From positions 1 to 40,576 of the forward strand of contig SCUS01000110.1 of the NCBI GenBank assembly GCA_004297725.1: a stretch of DNA of 40,576 nt, read 5' to 3'. The DNA is from Myxococcaceae bacterium. Lineage in GTDB: Bacteria > Myxococcota_A > Polyangia > Polyangiales > Ga0077539. Shown piece by piece: positions 25,779-33,743 of this stretch. The first letter of the stretch is position 1, and every line of letters begins with the position of its first letter. Both the position numbers and the translations under genes were made by a program. The notes below the pieces were generated by a model. The model was given only the letters and a program-made list of their open reading frames with translations, was not told where the DNA came from and did no database searches.

Positions 25779-26932
25779 GCGGCCTCCGGGAGGGGCACGA
25801 GGTTTCCGGCGACGCGCATGAGGTCGAGGCGGCGCTCCTCGTCCTCGGTCTTGCCGGCGATCCAGCTCACCGCCTGCGCGAGGCGCCAGCGGGTCTGCCC
25901 CACGGGCATGTTCTCGATGTCGGCGCTGTTGAACGCCGCGACGACAGCCTCGGCCTCGCCCTTGAGCAGGTGCTTCTTCAAGAAGTCCTGCACCTTGGCG
26001 GGCTCGATGCGCTCATCGTTCGCGCGGCGGATGCCGTCCTGGAGGACCGCGATGTTGCGGTCGTTGAGGCGCCGCGTGACGAGGTCGTGCACCGCGCCCG
26101 CCGTCGCCTCCGTCTCCGCCGCGAGCGTGCGCGCGCTCCACGCGACGTCGCCCGAGAGCCGCGCACCGAGGTGCACCTTGCGCAGCGACTTCTCCATGAG
26201 GAGGCCGTTGGTGCAGGCGAGGCGCAGCGCGAAGAACGACACCTGGAGGGCGCCGTTGCCGTAGTCGCTGTTCTCCAGCGCCATGCCGAACACCATCACC
26301 TCGTTGGGGACGGGCTCGTAGACCTTCGCGAGGATGGCCTTGATCGCGATCTTGGTGTCGAGCGCGTAGCCCTCGATGGGCACCGCGCCGATCTGCTGGC
26401 AGGCGCTCGCGAACGCCCCGACGATGGGACGCGAGTCCAGACGGCGGAAGCGCGAGCTCACGAACCCGCGCACCTCGCGGCGCTCGACGAGCTGGAGCGA
26501 GCGCACGAGGAAGGTGTCGCCCGCGTCGTCCTCGTCGGCCACGGCGCGCCCCTCGCGGTAGAGGCGCGTCAGGTTGTGCGCGAGCAACTCGGGGCCGAAC
26601 TTGCGGTGCTCGGGGTCGAGCAGCCGGCCGAGGTAGGCGTGCGGCAGGCCCGCCTTGGAGGCGACCTGGCCGAGGGCGAAGCGGTGCAGCGGCATCGCCA
26701 TGCCCTGATCGGGCACGACGACGATCTCGCCGGGGTGGGCCTCGTCGGGCTCGAAGGCGAGCTCCCCGGCGGTGACGAGGAGGTCGCGGGGCTGGTTGCG
26801 CTCGACGTGGTCGAGCACGGCGGCGGCGCGGGTGCGACCGCGCTCGATGAGGGCCCCGAGCTTGTCGCGGGCGACGGCGGCGAAGTGCGACGACGGGGCG
26901 GACGGAGAGCTGTGGGAGGGAAGCGTTTGCAT
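25775..26932 (-). CDS. DUF932-like phage/plasmid protein, 385 aa
   Basis: The protein resembles the DUF932 family common on plasmids and phages: an N-terminal helical stretch, GMAMPLHRFALGQVASKAGLP, conserved segments RGFVSSRFRRLDSRPIV, MVFGMALENSDYGNGALQV and RLACTNGLLM, and a helical C-terminus. Its biochemical role is not established. The ATG at 26932 follows AGGAGA at good spacing. It forms an operon with the downstream 126-aa gene (GTGA overlap), and a 43-aa gene lies upstream on the same strand. It is typical of replicating or transferring elements, supporting the mobile nature of the region. Confidence 0.8.
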   Translation of the reverse strand: MQTLPSHSSPSAPSSHFAAVARDKLGALIERGRTRAAAVLDHVERNQPRDLLVTAGELAFEPDEAHPGEIVVVPDQGMAMPLHRFALGQVASKAGLPHAYLGRLLDPEHRKFGPELLAHNLTRLYREGRAVADEDDAGDTFLVRSLQLVERREVRGFVSSRFRRLDSRPIVGAFASACQQIGAVPIEGYALDTKIAIKAILAKVYEPVPNEVMVFGMALENSDYGNGALQVSFFALRLACTNGLLMEKSLRKVHLGARLSGDVAWSARTLAAETEATAGAVHDLVTRRLNDRNIAVLQDGIRRANDERIEPAKVQDFLKKHLLKGEAEAVVAAFNSADIENMPVGQTRWRLAQAVSWIAGKTEDEERRLDLMRVAGNLVPLPEAA

Positions 26933-27055
26933 GGACGTGATCTCCTGAGTGATTGAGGTGGTGCCCGTCCCCGCGGGCGCGCGACGGCACGCGTACGCCG
27001 TACGGACGGCGTCGTTGGCGAAGGTCGTCGACGGACGGTGGGAGGGGCGGGTGCG

Positions 27056-27187
27056 TCAGCCCACGTCGTCGGTCACGACGACGCGGACGTTGACGCGGAC
27101 CGCCTTGCCGCCGACGCGGAGGACGGTCTTCGAGAGGGTGACGCCGTTGGCCACGGCGGCGCGGACGAACTCGACGAGGTTCTTCAT
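27056..27187 (-). CDS. Small protein, 43 aa
   Basis: The ATG at 27187 follows AAGGAG at ideal spacing. The product is compact: a helix (MKNLVEFVRAAVANG) and then beta strands with alternating hydrophobic and basic residues (VRVNVRVVVTDDVG). This short basic beta-rich protein may bind nucleic acid. It lies 123 bases before the DUF932-like gene on the same strand. It is too short for a family call. Confidence 0.6.
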   Translation of the reverse strand: MKNLVEFVRAAVANGVTLSKTVLRVGGKAVRVNVRVVVTDDVG

Positions 27188-27343
27188 GGGGATGGGCTCC
27201 TTCTGGGGCGCGGGCGGCGAAGGCCGTCCGGGGCGCTCCATGGGCTTCTACCCGGGGCACGCTGGCGATTTCGGGTTTGGGTGCCCGTACTGTGCGCCCG
27301 ACGTGGAGGTTGTCGGCACGCTGCGGTAGCGTCGTCGGCAGCG

Positions 27344-28384
27344 ATGAAGCCTTCAGAACGTGCCACTCCCGACGCAGACGGACATCCGCCTCACAACTCG
27401 GAGCCCGATCGGGCATCCGACGACTCGCTCCCCGGTGACGGGAGAGTGCGCCGGTACATCGTTCGCTTGTATGAGGGTGGGTGTCGCGACGAGTTGATCA
27501 CACCATTGACTATGCGTGCCTTCGGCGAATTTCTCGGTGATCGCTATTCAGCGGAAAGGATGCTGAACGCTCTCGGCCACGCGGCCAATCACCAGCGACC
27601 GCCATACCCGCTACCATCCTTCGTAACCCGTGAAGAACCCCTGATCGGCTACCACGTGAACATCGGTCCCGTCGTCGAGAGCGCGACTCGCGTCGAGGCG
27701 ATATGGATGATTGATGAACTCATCGAGCATCTGGGGGAGATGCGGTCTGCATTTCTCGTCGACGACGATACGTCCCCAGCCAGTGACGAGCGGTACGAAT
27801 TGGTCGGGCGTCTGCGCCACATCCTTAGTGGGGACCGGTCCGTCGTCCCGAACGCCCTCAAGAACGCTCGACGCACGCACGTTCTGAACATGTTTTCCGT
27901 CGTCGGTGATCTGCGGTTGCCCGCAGTGCTGCGACGTCTTGCAAGTGAAGGCGTCATTCGAGCTGACTTGCTGGAGGAGTTCTTTCAGCCTCTGGTGGCC
28001 GAGGATCATACATGCGTAGTGGCTCTCGTGCGGGCCCGATATCCGACCGTAGGCGACGACGTCGATCGGATGGAGACCTTGAGCACGGAACTTCTGAAAC
28101 GCTGGCGGGGTGACACAGCGCAAGGGGGCAAGTGGCTCACGGCCCTGGAACTGATGGAAGAAATCGGGCTTTGGGATAGGTCCGCGAAAGCTGGTGACCC
28201 CGCCCAATCGATGCGTTCGACATATCAGCGCGACACACCCGCCTACCTCGGCTATCTTGAAGACTTCGATGCGCGCCAGCGCGTCTGGGGCTTGATCTCC
28301 GAGTATCTGATCTCGATGGGCCTGGGCAGCGTTCCGAGATCCACGCTGGAGATCGCGCTCAGCCACGTGAAGATCGAGGGCTGA
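27344..28384 (+). CDS. Orphan protein, 346 aa
   Basis: Not recognised. A soluble, acidic and mostly helical protein with a disordered first 30 residues (polar, Asp/Pro-rich), then an ordered body with many Leu/Arg helices (VEAIWMIDELIEHLGEMR, RLRHILSGDRSVVPNALKN) and no catalytic motif. Base composition is clearly lower in GC than the genes on both sides, and it is the first plus-strand gene after the DUF932 operon, so it looks like a separate insertion (moron-like cargo). The ATG at 27344 lacks a strong Shine-Dalgarno. A defence or anti-defence role is possible but unproven. Confidence 0.6.
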   Translation: MKPSERATPDADGHPPHNSEPDRASDDSLPGDGRVRRYIVRLYEGGCRDELITPLTMRAFGEFLGDRYSAERMLNALGHAANHQRPPYPLPSFVTREEPLIGYHVNIGPVVESATRVEAIWMIDELIEHLGEMRSAFLVDDDTSPASDERYELVGRLRHILSGDRSVVPNALKNARRTHVLNMFSVVGDLRLPAVLRRLASEGVIRADLLEEFFQPLVAEDHTCVVALVRARYPTVGDDVDRMETLSTELLKRWRGDTAQGGKWLTALELMEEIGLWDRSAKAGDPAQSMRSTYQRDTPAYLGYLEDFDARQRVWGLISEYLISMGLGSVPRSTLEIALSHVKIEG

Positions 28385-28416
28385 CGAACAGCCGTTCTCT
28401 GTCCAGGGAGTCCTCT

Positions 28417-28430
28417 GCCACGGGGGGTGG
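28417..28430 (+). repeat. 14-base repeat, first copy
   Basis: GCCACGGGGGGTGG occurs here and identically at 33333-33346. The two copies flank the three-gene replication block (28545-33290). This copy can form a GCCAC/GTGGC mini-hairpin (28417-28431). Confidence 0.5.
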
Positions 28431-28544
28431 CGGGGGGCGCTCTGCTCCAGGAACTCGGCCTCTGTCTGACTCGCGCTGCGGGGGACGAATGCGTCGTCCT
28501 TCGCACGGCTCCACGGAGCCTGCCCTCAGCCGAGAGAACAACCG

Positions 28545-29258
28545 ATGACGAAGAAGAAGTCGAAGGACGAGGGTGCCGTCGATGCACCCGAGATCAGCCG
28601 CCTCGCTCTGCCCGTGCCCACGCACGGCGAGCCCGGCGAAGAGGACGTGGTGGACGCCACCACCCTCGACGACAACGTCACCCCCGAGAGCCGCCGCGAT
28701 CTCGCGCTCCGGCGCCGGTGGTTCGACCCTCAACTCACCCTGGTGCGCTTCGTGACGCGGGTGCTGGTGCCGGCGTCGATCCACACCTATGTGCCGGCGG
28801 GGTCTTCAAAGCTCACGCTGCACTGCAACGGCCAACGGTGCGTCCTCTGCATGGCGAAGCACAAGCCGACGCCGATCTATCAGCTCCCCGTGTACTTCAT
28901 CGACGACCGTGAACTCGCGGTGATCGAGATCGAGCGGGAAGGCAAGGCGGGCGGTTTGCGAAGCCCGCTCGTCTCGCTCTTGAAGCAGGCGAACTTCAGC
29001 GACCTGATCGTGGAGATCAGCCGCAAGGATGGCCGCTACCACGTTGCGGTGATCAGGACGCTCGACGACACGAACCGCGACGAAGCCGACTACGGCGACG
29101 ACGCGTTGCGCGATCTCGCCGCGCGCCGTGGCGTCGAGGCGCGCGACGTGCGGGCCGTGGTCGAGCGCCGGGACAACCAGACGCTGCTCTCCGATCTCGA
29201 CTGGTTGGCGCGGAAGATCCGCCTCTACCACCCCGGCCTCGACCTGTCTGCGCTGTAG
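28545..29258 (+). CDS. Cys/His protein, possible ssDNA-binding protein, 237 aa
   Basis: After a disordered charged N-terminus (1-50), the core carries H93-C94-x4-C99-x2-C102 with H106 nearby, a plausible zinc site inside a beta-rich region (KLTLHCNGQRCVLCMAKHK). A zinc-bearing OB-fold with preceding aromatic strands recalls T4 gp32-type single-stranded DNA-binding proteins; this is inference from layout only. The remainder is alpha/beta and acidic. It opens a plus-strand operon with the DinG-like helicase and the polymerase, which supports a replication role. The ATG follows GAGAG. Confidence 0.6.
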   Translation: MTKKKSKDEGAVDAPEISRLALPVPTHGEPGEEDVVDATTLDDNVTPESRRDLALRRRWFDPQLTLVRFVTRVLVPASIHTYVPAGSSKLTLHCNGQRCVLCMAKHKPTPIYQLPVYFIDDRELAVIEIEREGKAGGLRSPLVSLLKQANFSDLIVEISRKDGRYHVAVIRTLDDTNRDEADYGDDALRDLAARRGVEARDVRAVVERRDNQTLLSDLDWLARKIRLYHPGLDLSAL

Positions 29259-29262
29259 GGCG

Positions 29263-31101
29263 TTGCTCCCGCCCGCGCCCCACGACAGCGTCCACTGGAT
29301 CCGGGACGCGGCCACGCTGGCCGCGTTCCGGTCCAGCGTCCTTGCGGTCGAGCCTGTACTCGCCGCGCTCGAAGCCCACGGGACACTCCTCCAGAACCAC
29401 GACCCGGGGGCGGGCAAGACCTCGCTGATTGATCGAGTGCTCGCCACCCTGCGCGAGACCAACCGCTACGACCTCATCCTCTACCTGGCGAGCGAGCGAA
29501 GCGTCCTCATGGAGCGCCCGTGCGTGAAGGAGACCCTGTCGCTGCCCCTCTCCACCCGCGACTCGCACGACGTCGCGGTGCTCCTCGGCCGCCCGCGCGA
29601 ACGGTGTGGCCCCCTCGACGCCCATTGGGCTGAGTATGAGGCAACCGGGTGCACGGCCATCGGCCGGCGCCAGCTCTGCGAGAACTGCACGGAGATGGAG
29701 ACGTGTGGGTGGCCCCGGCAACTCACCACCGCCGCCCTCGTCAGCAAGCGCGTCGTGTGCGCGACCCAGGCCTATCTCAAGGTGGTGCCGGGCTTCGTCA
29801 GCCTCGTTGCCGACCTCGTCGGGGCCGCTCGCGTGTTGGTGATCCTCGACGAGGCGCCGTTGATGGAGATGTCCTTCAAGGCTCAGCTCGACCTCCGTAC
29901 CATCGAGCGGTGGGTGGCGGTTTTCGGCGACGCCGCGAGGGGCGCCTCCGAAGAGATCGACGCCCGCGCGTGGGACGCCCTCCACCGCCGCTTGCTCGAT
30001 CCGGGGGACGCGCTCACGGAGTTGGAGAGACCGCCACCACTCACGCCCGCGATGAGCGAGGCGATCCAGACGCTCGGCCTGCGGCGGTACGGGCGGCAGT
30101 TTCGCTTTCTCGGCTACGAGATCGCGTTGCTCACCCGGTGCAGTCGCTGGCGCTCCGGGGACGGCAACATCGGCTACCGACGCCGCCCCACCTTGGGCGG
30201 TGCGCACTGTCTGGTCACCGCCGCCGGGCTCCCGCTGGAGGTGGCTCGCCGCCACCTCGGGCTGCCCGACCTCGTGGAGTACGCCCCAGGTATTCGGTTC
30301 CTGCACGAGGGCTCCGAGGTGTTCAACCTGCGCTCGCGGCTCGGAGCCGCCCGCAACTTCTCGAAGAACGCGCCGCAGATCCTCGCCTGCTTCGCCGAAC
30401 TCATCGCGGGGCGCGTTGCGTCGGGCTTCCGTTGCGTCGCCGTCACCAAGAAGGAGTTCGTCGAGTCGGCGGGGCCCGCTCTGGAAGCGCATCTTCGGAG
30501 GCTCTCCGGTCGACCCTTCCGCGTCGTGCATCTCCCGGATCGCGAGACCTGCGAGGACCCGTACGTCGTACCCCTACTGCACTACGGCGTGCGGGGGGTG
30601 AACACCTACGAGGGGTTCGACACCGCCGTTGCGTTGAACAGCTACAACGCGCGCGCCGAGGTGCTGGAGGAGCTACTCAACGACCCGCACCGGCCGGGTG
30701 ACGACGTGCGCGTCGAGATGACCGTGCGCGACGGCACGAGGGTGGCGCACACCCCGAGCTACTGGGATCAGCGCCAGGGCTTTGTCCCGCTCGCGGCGGA
30801 CTACCAGCAGCTCGTCGAGACCGTCTGGGCCGAGCAGACCCTGGGCCGCGTGCGATTCTCCGTGCGCCCGCGCCTGGTGGTCTTCTTCCAGATGGGCCCT
30901 GTCCGGTTCCCCGCCCGGGAGTTCACGACCCTCCGGCAACTCCGCCAGCATTTCGGGCTCACGACCGACCGGGCGCGGGCCGCGTCGCAGCGCCGTGGGG
31001 CGATCCAGGCCATGACGTCGACGGGGGCGAGCGTTGGCGAGATCGCCGCGCGTCTGGGCGTTCACCCCCGCACCGTCTTCCGTCACCGCCGCAGGGGGTG
31101 A
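29263..31101 (+). CDS. DinG/XPD-like helicase with Cys cluster and HTH, 612 aa
   Basis: Counting TTG at 29263 as residue 1: Walker A DPGAGKTS (47-54), a cysteine set C115, C130, C139, C142, C148, then TQAYLKVV and Walker B LDEAP (195-199). Cys cluster between motifs I and II, followed by a strand like DinG's VVNHALL, matches Fe-S helicases of the XPD/DinG group, which unwind 5'-3'. The motif V/VI region reads GVRGVNTYEGFDTAV. The last 30 residues are a helix-turn-helix (SVGEIAARLGVHPRTVFRH). TTG lies 4 bases after the previous stop; a farther ATG at 29128 would overlap that gene by 131 bases. Last 4 bases overlap an inverted repeat. Confidence 0.75.
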   Translation: MLPPAPHDSVHWIRDAATLAAFRSSVLAVEPVLAALEAHGTLLQNHDPGAGKTSLIDRVLATLRETNRYDLILYLASERSVLMERPCVKETLSLPLSTRDSHDVAVLLGRPRERCGPLDAHWAEYEATGCTAIGRRQLCENCTEMETCGWPRQLTTAALVSKRVVCATQAYLKVVPGFVSLVADLVGAARVLVILDEAPLMEMSFKAQLDLRTIERWVAVFGDAARGASEEIDARAWDALHRRLLDPGDALTELERPPPLTPAMSEAIQTLGLRRYGRQFRFLGYEIALLTRCSRWRSGDGNIGYRRRPTLGGAHCLVTAAGLPLEVARRHLGLPDLVEYAPGIRFLHEGSEVFNLRSRLGAARNFSKNAPQILACFAELIAGRVASGFRCVAVTKKEFVESAGPALEAHLRRLSGRPFRVVHLPDRETCEDPYVVPLLHYGVRGVNTYEGFDTAVALNSYNARAEVLEELLNDPHRPGDDVRVEMTVRDGTRVAHTPSYWDQRQGFVPLAADYQQLVETVWAEQTLGRVRFSVRPRLVVFFQMGPVRFPAREFTTLRQLRQHFGLTTDRARAASQRRGAIQAMTSTGASVGEIAARLGVHPRTVFRHRRRG

Positions 31102-31143
31102 CACGAACCCTATGGAAAACCTCTCTCCTAGGGTTCGTGTCAC
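31098..31143. repeat. Perfect 15-bp inverted repeat
   Basis: GTGACACGAACCCTA (31098-31112) and TAGGGTTCGTGTCAC (31129-31143) are exact reverse complements, separated by 16 bases (TGGAAAACCTCTCTCC). It includes the helicase stop and ends 26 bases before the polymerase ATG. No T-run follows, so it could be an operator, attenuator or replication site. Confidence 0.8.
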
Positions 31144-31169
31144 CCCGCTTGCGGTTGGAGTCGCTCACC

Positions 31170-33290
31170 ATGCCGGCTGACCTGTTGGACCAAGCCCTGA
31201 AGGACCGTCTCCTCGCCTCGCGGGAGGCGTCACTGGTCGTCTCCCGGCCCGCACCCGCCCCGGCCCTCCTCCACCTCTCCAAGGCCGTCCAGGCGGTCTC
31301 CACGGGGCCCGAGGCGCAACGCATGGTGGCGGACCTCGCGCGGCTCAACGTGGCGTTCGTAGGCCTCGACGCCGAGTTTCGCTACGGCGACCTCGCCGAT
31401 CCCGACACCGACGACGATTGGCAGGACCCGCTCACGCTCCAGCCGCTGTTGATCGGACTCGTCGCGATGGTGACCGACCCCGATGGGCGGGGTCTGGTGC
31501 CCGTTCGCTACGCGCTGGACGTACGTCGACCGGAGACCCACGCCGGTCTCGCGGGTGTACTTCGCCAGCCCTACCTCTTCGTCGCGCACCACCTCAAGTC
31601 CGAGCTCTTTGCGCTCGCGGCCCTCGGGCTGCCGTGGCCGCGCGCGGTCTTCTGCACGTGGCTCGCGGCCCAGCAGATCGCACTCGGACGGCACCACGCG
31701 CGCTACGTCGACCCGAGCCCGGTCGATGACGAGGCCGCGATCGGCGCGGATCGAGCGGCCCGCGTTGACAGGGTCGGGGCGACCTCATTGCTCGCGCAGC
31801 TGCGCCTCTACGGGATCGGGTACCCGTTCGCGGGCAACAAGGACGCCATGCGCCGCCGGTTTATGGGGCTCGCCGACGACGCGCCGCTGACCGACGCGGA
31901 CCGCGAGTACGTAACCGCCGACGCATACGGGGCGGCGGCGCTCTACCTCCCACAGAAGCTAGCGCTCGCCGAGCGGGGCCTCGCCCACCACTACGACACC
32001 GTCGAACTTCCCGGCGCCTTGGCGCTAATGGAGATCGAACGGGTCGGCGTGACGGTCGACCCGCGCAAGCTCCGGCTCGCCTACGAGGCGGCGACGCGGG
32101 CGGTCGCCGCCTACGAGGAGCGCCTGGCGCCCTACGGGTTTCGAGAGGAGGCCGGGCGCGTGATGGTGGGCAGCCACGCCGAGAGGATGAAGGTGCTGCG
32201 GCGGCTCGGCCTCCTACCTCTCTTCGCCACGCGGCGTGCAGCCGCGCGCCACTCCTTTCGCAAGGAACTGCTCAAACAACACCAGGACGCTCACGAGGTG
32301 ATCCGACTCCTCTACCTCCACGGGAAGTACTCGGCCGTCACGCGCGACCGCCTGTTCCAGGGCGAGTATCTCTGCGCCGACGGACGCGTGAGGCCGTCCA
32401 TCAACCCCTTGGGCGCCGACTCCGGGCGGCCGTCGTTTCGTCGCCCGAACCTCGTTGGCATCGGGAAGGTGCTTCGCCCGATCGTGGTGCCCGATACCGA
32501 GGAGGACGAGCTGGCCGAGCTCGACTTCGTCGCTCAGGAGGTCTTCATCGCGGCCGACCATTTCGGCGATCCGGTGCTGCTGGCCGACTGCAACAAGGGC
32601 GACCCGTACTGCGAGATGATTCGGCAGTTCTGTCCTGGTGACCTGACCCCCGGCGACGACGCGCTTGACGACCGGGCGCTCGCCGACCGCCTCGGCGCCG
32701 ACCGGTTCAAGGCGCTCCGGGGGCGCATGAAGATCCTGATGCTGGCGACGATCTACGGCATGGGCGACCGATCGATCGCTGCGCAGGCCGGGGTGACGCT
32801 GGAGGGCGCGCGGCACCTGCGGCGCCAGTTCTTCACGCGCTACAAGGGCCTCCGCGAGGGCATTCTGCGTGCGCAGCGTGAACTCCTGGATCGCGGATAC
32901 ACCCAGACCGTGACGGGGCTGCGGCGCCATCGCGGGCGATCTGGTGCGCTCTCGTCCTGGGAGAAGAAGTGGGCGGTCAACGCGCCCATCCAGGGCGGGA
33001 GCGCGTGCATCTTGAAGCTCCTCCTGCCGCGCCTCGCGGCCTACCTCCATCGGCACGGCGGGCGTCTGGTGCTGCCCATCTTCGACGCGGTGTTGATCCA
33101 ATACCCCCGCCATGCACGCCAGGAGATGCTGCGCGGAGTCGAGGTGCTGATGGTGGAGGCGATGAGGGAGCTGTATCCGGGGACACGGCCTCGCGTCGAC
33201 GTCACCGCCGGCGCCCCTTCAAGTTGGAACAAGAACAACTGCGCCGACTCGATCGAGCGGTTCCTCGCCGACCCGGAGTTCAAGCCGTGA
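31170..33290 (+). CDS. Family-A DNA polymerase with 3'-5' exonuclease, 706 aa
   Basis: Exonuclease motifs: D67-x-E69 (LDAEF), VAHHLKSEL near 138-146 with Glu at the usual Asp position, and Y247-x3-D251. Polymerase motifs: SGRPSFRRPNL (418-427), motif A with D452 (ELDFVAQEV), motif B R517-x3-K521...Y529-G530, and motif C with D639 in PIFDAV. Catalytic Asp pair and O-helix basics are kept, but motif C has Phe and Ala where Pol I has His and Glu. No 5' nuclease domain. Length matches phage/plasmid Pol A forms. ATG 31170 follows GGAG. It likely replicates the element, together with the clamp at 22537-23652. Confidence 0.9.
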   Translation: MPADLLDQALKDRLLASREASLVVSRPAPAPALLHLSKAVQAVSTGPEAQRMVADLARLNVAFVGLDAEFRYGDLADPDTDDDWQDPLTLQPLLIGLVAMVTDPDGRGLVPVRYALDVRRPETHAGLAGVLRQPYLFVAHHLKSELFALAALGLPWPRAVFCTWLAAQQIALGRHHARYVDPSPVDDEAAIGADRAARVDRVGATSLLAQLRLYGIGYPFAGNKDAMRRRFMGLADDAPLTDADREYVTADAYGAAALYLPQKLALAERGLAHHYDTVELPGALALMEIERVGVTVDPRKLRLAYEAATRAVAAYEERLAPYGFREEAGRVMVGSHAERMKVLRRLGLLPLFATRRAAARHSFRKELLKQHQDAHEVIRLLYLHGKYSAVTRDRLFQGEYLCADGRVRPSINPLGADSGRPSFRRPNLVGIGKVLRPIVVPDTEEDELAELDFVAQEVFIAADHFGDPVLLADCNKGDPYCEMIRQFCPGDLTPGDDALDDRALADRLGADRFKALRGRMKILMLATIYGMGDRSIAAQAGVTLEGARHLRRQFFTRYKGLREGILRAQRELLDRGYTQTVTGLRRHRGRSGALSSWEKKWAVNAPIQGGSACILKLLLPRLAAYLHRHGGRLVLPIFDAVLIQYPRHARQEMLRGVEVLMVEAMRELYPGTRPRVDVTAGAPSSWNKNNCADSIERFLADPEFKP

Positions 33291-33312
33291 CGGGGCGCAA
33301 GCGATAGGCCCA

Positions 33313-33346
33313 CCACCCCCCGTAAGTCCGCCGCCACGGGGGGTGG
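33313..33346 (+). terminator. Perfect 11-bp GC hairpin after the polymerase
   Basis: CCACCCCCCGT (33313-33323) pairs exactly with ACGGGGGGTGG (33336-33346), 22 bases past the polymerase stop. It probably ends the replication operon transcript, though no T-run follows. Confidence 0.65.
33333..33346 (+). repeat. 14-base repeat, second copy
   Basis: Identical to 28417-28430 (GCCACGGGGGGTGG). Here it forms the right arm of the terminator hairpin. Confidence 0.5.
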
Positions 33347-33509
33347 GGGAGGGCGAACGTCCCAAGCCGGGCCGCAGCCTCGATGCTCACCCCATGCACT
33401 CGACCAAGAGCGAGACCTTCGCGGGGGACAACGTACGCGGTGTGACCGGCACCACATCGACACGCTCCCGACCGACGCCGTGGAAACTCGGGGCGGCGGA
33501 GGAGGGGCT

Positions 33510-33743
33510 GTGAGGCCAGAACGACTCCGACGTGCCGTTCTCGCGGCGGTGAACGCGTTCTTCGACGCGGCCGAGGCCGGCGACGAGCCACTCGACATCG
33601 CCCCCTCCCGTGTCACGGTGCGGCCGGCGAAGCGGCGCACGGGCGTGCGCCCGCCCGTGGTGCCAGCCGAGCCACCCACGGAGGTCGACCGGGCCGCCGC
33701 ACGCAACGAGCTACGCCGCGCAGGAGTGAAAATCCCACGATGA
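33510..33743 (+). CDS. Small protein coupled to the integrase, 77 aa
   Basis: GTG at 33510 follows GGAGGAGGGG, a strong ribosome binding site. The stop overlaps the integrase ATG as ATGA, so they are translationally coupled. The first 35 residues are a helix (RLRRAVLAAVNAFFDAAEAG). The remainder is Pro/Arg-rich, ending RAAARNELRRAGVKIPR. An excisionase-like accessory or DNA-binding helper is possible from position; no excisionase motif is seen. Confidence 0.65.
   Translation: MRPERLRRAVLAAVNAFFDAAEAGDEPLDIAPSRVTVRPAKRRTGVRPPVVPAEPPTEVDRAAARNELRRAGVKIPR

Noticed and set aside
27240..27329. 29-codon plus-strand frame with a CPYC motif
   Set aside because: Looks protein-like but has no ribosome binding site and lies between divergent genes; too short to support.
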